Source of the DNA: Gracilaria domingensis
Taxonomy: Eukaryota > Rhodophyta > Florideophyceae > Gracilariales > Gracilariaceae
Direction of reading: 5' to 3'
Length of the DNA: 31,298 nucleotides
Assembly: GCA_022539475.1 (NCBI GenBank)
Contig: VCMS01000438.1
Span: 1-31,298 of the forward strand
Shown here: positions 1 through 8,906 of the stretch, one piece after another
How the letters are laid out: each line of letters opens with the position of its first letter
How positions within the stretch are numbered: the stretch's first letter is position 1
The notes under the pieces: model-generated
The model's input: the letters and a program-made list of their open reading frames with translations, nothing else
What the model was told of the DNA's origin: nothing
Database searches by the model: none
Made by a program: the position numbers and the translations under genes

Positions 1-2048
1 TCATTTTCGATGTTGTGTATAAGGATTGATATTGTTTGGTTCGAACGGCGTCATGTTTGGTTTATATAGTATCAGGGGTGTTGCGGGGGAAGATCGCTTG
101 GGCCTTTGTATAAGGCGTTGTTGTTGTTGTGTGGTGCAAAACCTCTGCAGAGGGAGTAAACACGGGAAGGGGTCGGGACTTCCTCGATAGAGGTGGCAAG
201 AGGATGAGAGGGGGCGCTCCAAGGATGGTGACGAGTGCGGGTGTAGCCGAAATGCAAACGTCATGACGTGGCGTAAGGGAGATCAAGAAGTAGGGCTAGA
301 AGTGGGTGTTTGTGTAGAACACGGGCGATGCCGGCTTGAGATGTCAAAGGAGACATGAAGACACACACTGATTTGGCAGGGCGCGCGTGACGGAACGGGG
401 GCGAGCACGTGAGTTCCAAGAACGGTGGAGAAAGGAATAGCAGCCGGACAAGGGGTACGTTGCGTACGGTAAACCCCAGTGCACGAAACAAAAGAACCAA
501 GTAAACTAACACAGTAGTGGGGAAGCCTCACAGGTGGGATGACTTAGTATCACCCCAGTAGGTATCTCTGACGCGAGGAGACTGATAGCACCAGGAGGTT
601 TGCTGAAAGTCATCCTCAGGGATACCATTTCGGTAGTGGGCACTCATAACGCAATGGCCGCCCGATACGACAAGGTAAGCTCGAGTTATGCGTAGCCACG
701 ATGACGTGGACCGGAACCGTCGGAAATGTGTACATGTTACTCATATTTGGGTGTTTGGATGAGTGAATCTTTTCATAATTTTAGAAAATACCCGTGGCGA
801 CTGTTTGGTCCGACACTGTCAGGACTGCCGGTGACGGGAGGGCACAATGAGGTGCTTAGATTAATCTATATTTAGATATTTTTGAATAAGCCCTCTACAG
901 GAACCCTCGCGTATTCGTATTCTACTTAGCGTGATGGGCTCACCGCCATCACACCAACTAAGTAATTAGGTAACCCGGTGTTCGTGCTCTGAACTTTTAT
1001 TTTCGCCTGCGCGATCGACTCTAACTACTCCGCGGAGGCGAGTTAACAGCGAGCATCTGGTCCTAAGTTATCCCCCCGGCTCTCAACCAGGAGAGTCACC
1101 GTGCATTACATCATTGTCTTGGTTTTTCTTTGTTTTATCTTGTGATCCTCGTGGAGTACATCACATATCTTGTTTTTACCAGACCGGTACTTTCGTCTCC
1201 GCCGGCTTCAGTACCTGATTTGGTTCTGGTCTTTCTTTTGGTTTTAACGTCATTGGTTTGTTCAATTATCGCGCTATTTCCTTTGGTTTGTTGCCACCTT
1301 TGGATGCCCTAACATTTGGCTACACAATACCGTCGATTGTCATACTCGATCTACACTACTCTGTCTGCCTTTTCTGGCCTTTTTCCCGTCGGGATGATTC
1401 TGCTCAAGGCCTGTTGTAATTATGGCCTAAAGTTTCCTCGTGGATTTACCACTCCGATCACTGGAGGCAGACGTGGTGTTCGTCTGTCGCGTGTGCGAAC
1501 CTCTCTTGAGATGCGGGGGAATTTCGAACTGCGTCGTGTTGGCTTTTTTCGCCTTCTCTAAGGGATTGCTCCACAGTTTAACTTTGCGCTAGGTGTGGGT
1601 CGAGCTCGACAGTACCTAAATAGTGTGGCCGACGCGCACTGCTCAGGGTTAAGATTAGTAGAATCAATTCTAATATCTAAAACGGTAGAAGAAATACTAG
1701 TAATCTCCCTATGAATTGGGCGTGGCAGAGTACAATCGTGTGTGGGGAATCAGTGAAAGCTTTTGTACACTCGTTTCGACCGTAGAACAAATTCCCATAT
1801 GTGACCATTCTCATGTAATCTGGCATAATCCGCGTACATAGAGTCATAAAAGAGATATGACCTCATTCACCTTCCGTGACCGGAGCTGATTAGTCATCAA
1901 ATCTGCATAGCGACAGAATGTCCGCGAAACGAGTTGCTTGCTCCTTTTGTAGTTCTCGTTAGAGCCGTATTTCCTGCATGGAATGATTATTTGTTTTAAT
2001 GAAATTGTCACGAAGTTTCCGGAGAGTTTGGTGGATATGTTTCTCCGG
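1..2048. other. No supported gene
   Basis: I see no protein similarity, RNA gene or clean repeat in this stretch. Reading frames are short and low in complexity. A 60-codon hydrophobic frame near 1130 has no recognisable family. It may be decayed retroelement sequence next to the Gag fragment, but I could not identify LTR ends or a primer-binding site. Confidence 0.4.
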
Positions 2049-2261
2049 TTAATAAGAATTGATAATGTTAACTTGACGATTGATTTTTTTCTGCTGTTTG
2101 GAAGCTTCTCCTGGATCCATTGGGTCAGGAACGATTTCTATCTCCTGTAAGTGAATGCCGTGATACACTGATGCGTTGATGAACATGGCAGATCTCCAGA
2201 TCTTGAAGTTGTTGTATGATAATGTCGGAAGTTTTGTGTTGTCACTAGATGATGATGCCAT
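2049..2261 (-). pseudogene. Ty1/copia-like Gag N-terminal fragment
   Basis: The minus-strand frame from an ATG at 2261 gives about 70 residues. After a Ser-rich start it has a pattern like LPTLSYNNFKIWRSAMF, which resembles the opening of copia-type Gag proteins (a short leader, then L-x-G/Y-x-N-F/Y-x-x-W and a helix). The frame ends at 2049 without the rest of Gag, a zinc knuckle, protease, integrase or reverse transcriptase. I saw no LTR or tRNA primer site nearby, so this is most likely a truncated remnant. The family call rests on pattern recognition over a short segment and could be wrong. Confidence 0.45.
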
Positions 2262-2838
2262 GGCGATTTGGACGGTGTTCAAAATGATATCTGATGTGTT
2301 TGTTTTCGGTGAGCTTGGCTTGTTGAAGCAGCTGTTGGATGTATAGTTGTTGATCTATGTTGTCTTGGCGTTTTTGGAGCCGTAATGTTCTTGCTGAGAG
2401 TGAAGGAGATGGGGTTGGGCTACGGTCACCTGGGCGCATAACCTGAGACCAAAGAAAAGCCTTGAGCTCCCCTTTTTGGAGGGCGCTCAAATGTGTGTTT
2501 GCTTTATTCGTTGCCGGCGGCGACACCACGCCCTGCCGCGTGTCGTCGCTGTCGCTTTGGCGCCTCACATGACAATGGGTGCAGCCAAAATTCCTAGTTT
2601 TCTAAATGCTACAAAGGCAGTAACTGCCGCGCTGCAGGACACAGCCAAACTGGTTACACAATTGAAATTGTAACCACTGGCTGTCTTTTTGGCAGGTATG
2701 CATAACAAGCGAGTAGTCTTCGAATAGCCTCCCGCGCGGTAGGCTGCAACGGCCGTTTCGGTTTCGTCAGATGTTCAGTTTCAACCGAATCGCGCGCTAA
2801 ACTACGAACTGAAAGAAAACAGATTCTTTATCGACATA

Positions 2839-3782
2839 ATGACAGGACAAGTGCTACGAATAGAAACTTTGGTTAACATTGGAGAGGAAGAAGCGTACCT
2901 ATTGGCAAAGAAGAGGGTGAAACGTCTGGTGATCTCGATGTATGCAGGAACAGACGCACTAAAGTCAAAGAATGCTGGAGCCCTAAACAAGGATCACCAA
3001 AAACCTTTAGCTCCACAAACACCAAGTCACCCTACGCCTGTATTCCCACATGACGAAGAAGAAGACAATATAGAACCAGCTACGAAGTTTAAAAAGAAAA
3101 AGAGAAGAACAGCCAACGCCATGAACTACACAATAGGGGACGTAAATGTTCTGTTAGATATCATCGAAGAACAAGAACCAACGGGCATGAATGGATGGGC
3201 ATTGGTCCACCGCGATTACAATAGATACGCGTACCAGAATGAAAGACCAAGAAGACAATCAGAGGTACTCAAAAAGAAGTATGATAAACTTCATTACTAC
3301 CAGAAGCAAACGGGCGACCCACATGTCCTGATTAAGTTCGACGTGCGAAAAACATACAGAAAGAAATCCTTTCGAAAATGGTTTGTCAAACATACAACTC
3401 TAATCTCGAGGAACACATGGGACTCTCTGTCGTAGAGAATGAGGCTGTTGAAGGAGCTTCGGAGGAACAAAACATTGACGACAATCGTGAGCATAATGTT
3501 ATTGTGAGTACGAGAAAGCGACCACTTAACAGACCATCTTACATTTCCCCCTCGAAGCGACGTGAGTTCGAGCTCCAAGACACAATGAAAGACCTGGCAA
3601 AAAGTATTAAAGAATTATACGACGTCCAGACCCGTCGTGAAAAACAACAGTTAGCGGTGGGAGGCAGAGATATAGATTCGTTGGTAAAGGTGGTCGAGCA
3701 GAGTCGATATACTATTCAAGCAATTATCACCTCGCCGATTGAAGAAATCATCAAACGTGTGATAGATAAATCCCACAATTGA
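2839..3782 (+). pseudogene. SANT/Myb-like (DUF6818-type) DNA-binding protein, one frameshift
   Basis: Two overlapping frames (2839-3435 and 3378-3782) appear to be one gene. The first has a basic, Pro-rich leader with a KKKKRR cluster (about residues 85-90). A SANT/Myb-like trihelix segment follows (about 96-162), with a conserved W, an R-rich turn and a TGDP motif, typical of the DUF6818 family. The family's next helix, AKNIQKEILSKM, is not in that frame. It appears in the second frame, which continues into a charged C-terminal helix region. The frame change must fall within 3336-3347, because the second frame has a stop just upstream at 3333-3335. No plausible intron fits there, so a single-base indel is likely: either a pseudogene or a sequencing error. 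The protein was probably a nuclear DNA-binding factor, perhaps transposon-derived. Confidence 0.6.
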
Positions 3783-4407
3783 GAGACGTGTTGCGAGACA
3801 GTTTCGCCACACCACGCAGTGCAGAGAAAAGCAACCGAGTGCGAACAGAAAGGGAGCGGTAGAGCAGAGTGTCATGCGAGGATGCCAACTGAGTCTTGAC
3901 TTTCGATGTTGGCTTGGATGCGTATATTGAACTATCTGCTTAGCATCGACAGCTCTTCTTCGCGAAGGTGAGCAGTGTAGTGGTGAACTCCAAAAAGGAG
4001 GCGACGGGGCCTTGCGGAGGGATCCGTGTCGCGGACCAGGGTGGAGCTGTTGCGAATTTGCCTGTCTACGGGCCATGAGGGGCAGAAACAGTTCTGCGAA
4101 CAGAACTAACTCTCGGCGATGAATTTCTTTACATGACTCACGCAGATGGGGCAGCGCAGGCACGCGTCGCTGCGGCAGACAAGAAACGGTTACGGCATGG
4201 CCCATGAGTTGCGTGGGCGGCGGGGCGAAAACGTGCGCGCGGAGAAGGCGCTCGGCGAGCGAGCTCAGAACCGAGCAAACGCACTCCGGAACATTCGGCG
4301 CCGTACGGTGCGCGACCCGCCAATCGTGAGGTGCGGCGCCGAAATGGGTGACAAGCAGCTGTTGGAATCAAAATCTTAGATCCCGAACTCTGAAAGCGCG
4401 GGCATCG
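3783..4407. other. Intergenic, nothing recognised
   Basis: This stretch lies between the SANT-like gene and the minisatellite. It becomes GC-rich from about 4140. Overlapping open frames on both strands have biased composition, and I recognise no family in them. Confidence 0.4.
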
Positions 4408-5648
4408 CCGCGCTTTACATTGCCACCGTACGCCGCTCCACTCATCGCCGCAGTGCACCACACCGCTCGTCGTCGCGCGCCGGTCATCAGCGCCACGCCT
4501 CTCATCGCTGCCGTACGGCGCATCGCCCAACGCCTCAGCGCGCCGCGCCGCTCAGTTCCGACATGCGTCGCGGCGTTCATCGCTGCAGTGCGCCCCGGCG
4601 CTCATCGTCATCCCGCCGATCTTAGTCGCCCTGCCGCTCGTGACCGCTGTGCGCCGCGTTGCTGAACGCCTCCGCCTTCCGCGCCAGAGATTGCATCCGC
4701 GCGCCCTGCCTCTCATCGAAACCGAGCCACTCACCACCGCCGTACGCCGCGACGTTGATCACTGCCGCGCCGCTCATCGGCGCAGCACCCTGCACCGCTC
4801 ATCGCAACCGAGCCGCTCACCGCCGCCGTTCGCCACGTCTCTGATCGCAGTCACGACTCTCACCGGCGCCGCACGACGCACCGCTCATTGGCATTGTACG
4901 CCGCGCCATTTTCCGCCGCTGTACGCCACGTCGCTCATCGCTGCCGTGCCACTCATCGGCGAAGGACTTCGCACCCCTCATCGCCACCATACGCCCCGCC
5001 GCTCACCGCGGTCACGTGCCTTGCCACTTATGGCCGGCGTGCCGCTCTTCGCCGCGGCGCCGCTCATCGCCGCCATACGCCGCCTCGCTGATCGCCGTTG
5101 CGCCTCTCAAGGCCGCCGCACAATGCATCTCTCATTGCCACCGTACGCCGCGCTGCTAACTGCTTCCGCGCGCCTTGCTCCTCATCGCCGGCGCGCCTCT
5201 CAGCGCCGCCGTACGCCTCCTCTCTGATCGCCGCTACGCCACTCACCGTCGCCGCACGCTGCCTCCGTGATTGCCACTGCGCCGTTCGTCGTCGCCGCGT
5301 GCCGATGGTGCTCATTGTCACCGCGCCGCTCATCCCTCGCGATTGCCGCCACGCCACTCACCGCCACCGTACGCAGCTCCACTCATCGCCGCCGCGCATC
5401 TGGCAGCTCATCTCCGCCGCGCGCCTGGCAGCTCATCGCCGCCACGCCACACGTCGCCGCTGCGCCGCTCATAGCTGCCGTACGCGGCGTCGCTGATTGC
5501 CGCCGCACCCCTCTCCCCCGCCGTTCGCTACATCGCTGATCCCCGCCGCGTCGCTCATAGGCGCAGCACGCCGATGCCGCACATTGTCTCCGCGCCGCTC
5601 ATCGGCGCAGCACACAGATGCCGCTCATTGTCGCCGCGTCGCCGATGG
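4408..5648. repeat. GC-rich degenerate minisatellite
   Basis: About 1.2 kb is built from imperfect units around a core like CTCATCGCCGCCGTACGCC, recurring every few tens of bases with variants (CATTGCCACCG, CTCATCGGCGCAG, CTCACCGCCGCC). Because the unit lacks stop codons, long spurious frames appear in most phases on both strands; in one phase they read as PLIAAVR-like repeats. I call it non-coding repeat DNA. A repetitive Arg/Ala/His-rich protein cannot be fully excluded, but no single frame is consistently open across the array. Confidence 0.8.
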
Positions 5649-6624
5649 GGTGCCTACAGGAGTAAGTAATGTCGGAGGTAGTGGTGGTGGTGCTGGAATG
5701 GTAGGACAGGGGAGCACATACGGACAGCAACGACACAGCCTAGTGGGAGTGGGCAAGTGGCGCAAGAAAGTAGGAGTACTCTCGTGCAGCATGCGCAGCG
5801 TCGCCACAGCAGTCGCACCTCGGCATCACCCCCTCCCCCACCGAGAGAAGGCGCAGAGCAGCATGCCTGGCAGCTGCATAGCGCTGTGCGCGATACGCAA
5901 CTGAAACAAAGTGCGCACACGCCATCAGTGGTGCCACGAAGTGGTGCTGTAAGCGCTGTGGCGGCGCCGTTGCCATTCCCTATAGACAAAAAGCATGAAC
6001 CAAATATGGCCCTCATATAGCCGTAATAAAGTCCAGATATTTCTTATTTTTTGACACCCAAAATGGACAGAAAAAAGCCAAATTATGGCCGTAAAATGGC
6101 CTCCAGAGATGGGCGAAAGAATGCCTCATTCAGCATGGCTAAATCTAGCCCAGATATGACCACGGGCGGCACTGTTGTGGACATAATGGGAGCACTTTCT
6201 GCCTTTGTTTTGAGTCATCGCAAACAAACTAATGTTGACCGAATACAGTCGAGTGTCCCCATGAGTGTTTCAGGGCAAGACCGTAAGCAGTCCGTAGCTC
6301 GTACAAGGAATGCGCGAAATCGTGCCGTCAGAACGGCGAAGTCTGATCTACTGTGCGGCAAAAAAGGGACCTTAGCTCGCTCAGTAACGTATCAAGCGTT
6401 CAGAACATGTCCGCAGCGATGGCGTATACAAGTCAAGATACATACATCTTGTGCTTTTTATTGTCACCATAATCATCTCAAACTTCGTCCATTAGAAAGG
6501 TTGGTCTGACTGATTGTAGGTTCGAGTACGCGCGCAAAATGACCGCAAACGCGCCTTGTAGTACGTCTCTGTCAAAAATCCGTACAGGAACACTCGGGAA
6601 GTAGGAATGGGACAGTTAAAAACG
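5649..6624. other. Intergenic, nothing recognised
   Basis: After the minisatellite comes a GGT-rich patch (about 5670-5700). An A/T-richer patch (about 6000-6170) follows, where short ATGGCC-like words recur. A 152-codon frame (6051-6509) has basic composition but no recognisable domain, and I do not call it a gene. Confidence 0.35.
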
Positions 6625-6803
6625 TAGCGTGCAAGAGTACGCAGAGAACAAAAGATAACTCAATATCATCGCAGTGTGAGCAATGTATGCAGAAAACAAT
6701 ACAGAATCCAATATCATCGCAGTGTGAAGAACTACTCTGAAAACAGAACAAAAACCAATATCACCGCGGTGTGAAGGAGAACGCAGAAAAAACAAGAAAC
6801 AGG
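6625..6803. repeat. 48-bp tandem repeat, three units plus a partial one
   Basis: Units start at 6661, 6709 and 6756, each opening with CAATATCAtCGCaGTGTGA and followed by an A-rich half with CAGAAAACA-like words. Unit lengths are 48, 47 and about 47 bp. A partial, more diverged unit precedes them from about 6625. The array lies just downstream of the end of the minus-strand gene at 6946. Confidence 0.8.
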
Positions 6804-6945
6804 GAATCATAGAACTCGTTATTGAACCTAGAAATCGCATAGCACATGTGATGAGAAGTGTTGAAGGTTAGAATGGAAAGGAAGACGTCAGGATATATCT
6901 CTTCTTTGTTGACGTTCACTCACCGCGCCGCACAGGTAAGACATC

Positions 6946-8340
6946 TTAGGTGGTTCGGCGGCTCCTTGGTTGACGGGTACGAATAGAAACATTGGGCCTC
7001 AATTCGGATACGGACAACTTTGAGGAAGTCTTCTTGCCTGACTCACGTTTTGCGTTACGCCCTTTCGCCATCCTAGCGACAGCGCGCCTGCGACGGCGCC
7101 TCATTCTCTCAATTTCGGACTCTGTCTCAGATATCTCAATATCTTGACTGTTGTCAACAACATCCTCAAAGCCTTCCGCACTCGGATGCTCAGGAGCTGA
7201 ATCATCTGCTTCGTTCGAGTTGTGCGACGTAGGAACTTCATCTCCATAATCCACGTCACTCTCAGAAGAAGATTCCTCACTTAGGTCGGCAGATGGCTGA
7301 CGACAAATCTTCTTATGCTTTTTCCCAACCATTGGACTCTCATTCGAATGCAAACGTCTCTCTATTCTCTGATGTTCTCGTACCGGCTCTACAGCAGCAT
7401 TCGTTTTTGAAGTAAATCTCCCACGATTGTGCTTTCTAACCTTCCTCGTACTGCCCATGTTCGCATTGCTTGGTGTCCTCTTCTGCCTGCGGGTAGTGAT
7501 GCCAACATTTCCCAGGTTCTTACTTCCTCCGACCTCCGCTGGTTCCACACAAGATTGCTGCTCCGCCACCTCTTTCGGATACTTTAGCTGAACCGCTTCT
7601 GTTTCCTTAGCCTTGGAGCTCCCCTGAGCTCGGATAGATTCTTCGTGATCACGTTCGATGGAATTAGATACCGGCTGATGGAAGGGCTCCTGTTGGCCGG
7701 GTCTCATCGTAGGGTTACTCTTCTGAGTGCTCTTCTTAGATGTTCTCCTCCTCTTGGCCTCTGCTGAGGACTTCCTATAGCGCTGTATTGCTTCTTTGAT
7801 GAATTCGTCGCGAACCCAACCGCCCTGAGCGCAGTTCAGGACCGGATACATCTCTCCCAACTTCCTCTTCAAGTGGGAAAGCTGTGCAGAGAACTCATTC
7901 TGGATCGAGGAGAACTTGCGAGAGCCTCTCTCTAGCTCCATTCTCTGGTATACATAGTGGCGAATGTAGTCCTTGATCTTGTTGGCCATCTCCAGATAAA
8001 TCGGAAAGTTAGGTTCAAAGTTGTCTTCGTGGCGCCCCATCTTTCGCTGGTACAAACGATTGAAAACTGCTCGAGCCGTTATGATCGTCCCAGTCAGTAC
8101 TATCGGGCGGTCCGAATCTTTCATCTTACGCCTAGCCGATGCAGTGGGAATGAAAACTGAGTTCGGAGGAAGTATGCTATCCTGCGAAGAATTCGATTTG
8201 CCTGGTGCTCTCCTGCCAAGCGCGACAGAGCCACGAGAAACAGATGCATTTGCAAGAGGACCGTGAATCAAATCGCTCCCATGAACGACAGAGTTGAGAA
8301 CGCTGTCAGCAGTAACGTGATGCATAGTTCTGGAACCCAT
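6946..8340 (-). CDS. Charged nuclear-type protein, possible transposon accessory protein
   Basis: This is an uninterrupted 464-aa frame from an ATG at 8340. I do not recognise the family. The N-terminal third (about residues 70-150) looks globular and helical. The middle is rich in Lys/Arg/Ser (RRRTSKKS-like). A Ser/Glu/Asp-rich acidic stretch follows (about 355-405), then a run of seven arginines (RMRRRRRRA) and a basic tail. This composition fits a nuclear DNA- or chromatin-binding protein. It is divergent from the CACTA transposase gene (ATG at 8907) with 566 bp between start codons. By analogy with two-gene CACTA elements (TnpA/TnpD of En/Spm) it could be the element's second, DNA-binding protein. 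That role is inference from position and composition only. Confidence 0.6.
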   Translation of the reverse strand: MGSRTMHHVTADSVLNSVVHGSDLIHGPLANASVSRGSVALGRRAPGKSNSSQDSILPPNSVFIPTASARRKMKDSDRPIVLTGTIITARAVFNRLYQRKMGRHEDNFEPNFPIYLEMANKIKDYIRHYVYQRMELERGSRKFSSIQNEFSAQLSHLKRKLGEMYPVLNCAQGGWVRDEFIKEAIQRYRKSSAEAKRRRTSKKSTQKSNPTMRPGQQEPFHQPVSNSIERDHEESIRAQGSSKAKETEAVQLKYPKEVAEQQSCVEPAEVGGSKNLGNVGITTRRQKRTPSNANMGSTRKVRKHNRGRFTSKTNAAVEPVREHQRIERRLHSNESPMVGKKHKKICRQPSADLSEESSSESDVDYGDEVPTSHNSNEADDSAPEHPSAEGFEDVVDNSQDIEISETESEIERMRRRRRRAVARMAKGRNAKRESGKKTSSKLSVSELRPNVSIRTRQPRSRRTT

Positions 8341-8906
8341 GGAATACTGTTGCGCAGGTCGAAGCGATTGGCAGTGATAATGTTAATGTTAGAAGGACGC
8401 GAATTCCGTTAGTTAGTAGTGATGAAAGAGGCGGGAAAACTCACAGACTTTTGATTCACCTTGCGAAACCACTGAACGGGGCTGCGTCTGATCTGCAGAA
8501 GACTCTTCGACAACTACTGAGTGCTGGGAACGAATAAGTCAAGTTCCGGTAGGGGTGAGCATTTTCAAGATGTGAGAAGACAGATTTCAGCACTCGGGCC
8601 TCTTAAAGTGACAGAAAGTCATAGCGCCCGTGAAAGCCCGGAACCGCGGCGGTGATCCAAGCGAAAACTCAAATGAAGGGAAAGCACAGAGACTACCCCT
8701 ATTCCATGTCTGGAGCACTTTTGAAACAGCCAATAATATTGCAGAATTCATTTCTCGCTGTTTGACGACACATCGTGAGCTCCAAAACATGCCAAGACAA
8801 TTTCGGGTAGTCACCGAGATTTTTCTTCCCATTTCCTTGTTCTTGAAACTAATCACTGCTGTTTGTATTGTTTCTTATCCTGCAGAAACTGCCGTAGAGA
8901 ATCGTC
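8341..8906. promoter_or_regulatory. Divergent intergenic region, possible shared promoter and 5'-UTR intron
   Basis: This region separates the start codons of two divergent genes, so it should hold both promoters. On the plus strand a strong 3' splice-site-like sequence (TTGTTTCTTATCCTGCAG) ends at 8884, 23 bases before the transposase ATG. That suggests a leader intron; a matching donor such as the GTGAGC near 8553 is possible but unproven. No clear TATA box is seen. Confidence 0.4.

Noticed and set aside
2245..2568. 107-codon minus-strand frame upstream of the Gag fragment
   Set aside because: It has no ATG start, is Gln/Ser-rich without a recognisable domain, and overlaps the Gag start in another phase.
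4640..5496. Long overlapping frames in the 4.4-5.6 kb region
   Set aside because: They are by-products of a stop-poor GC-rich tandem repeat; several phases on both strands are equally open.
6490..6540. tRNA-like GGTTCGAGTAC box near 6520
   Set aside because: No A-box, acceptor stem or cloverleaf can be formed around it.
6661..6803. Possible CRISPR array
   Set aside because: The units are contiguous 48-bp tandem repeats without unique spacers, in a eukaryotic context with no cas genes.
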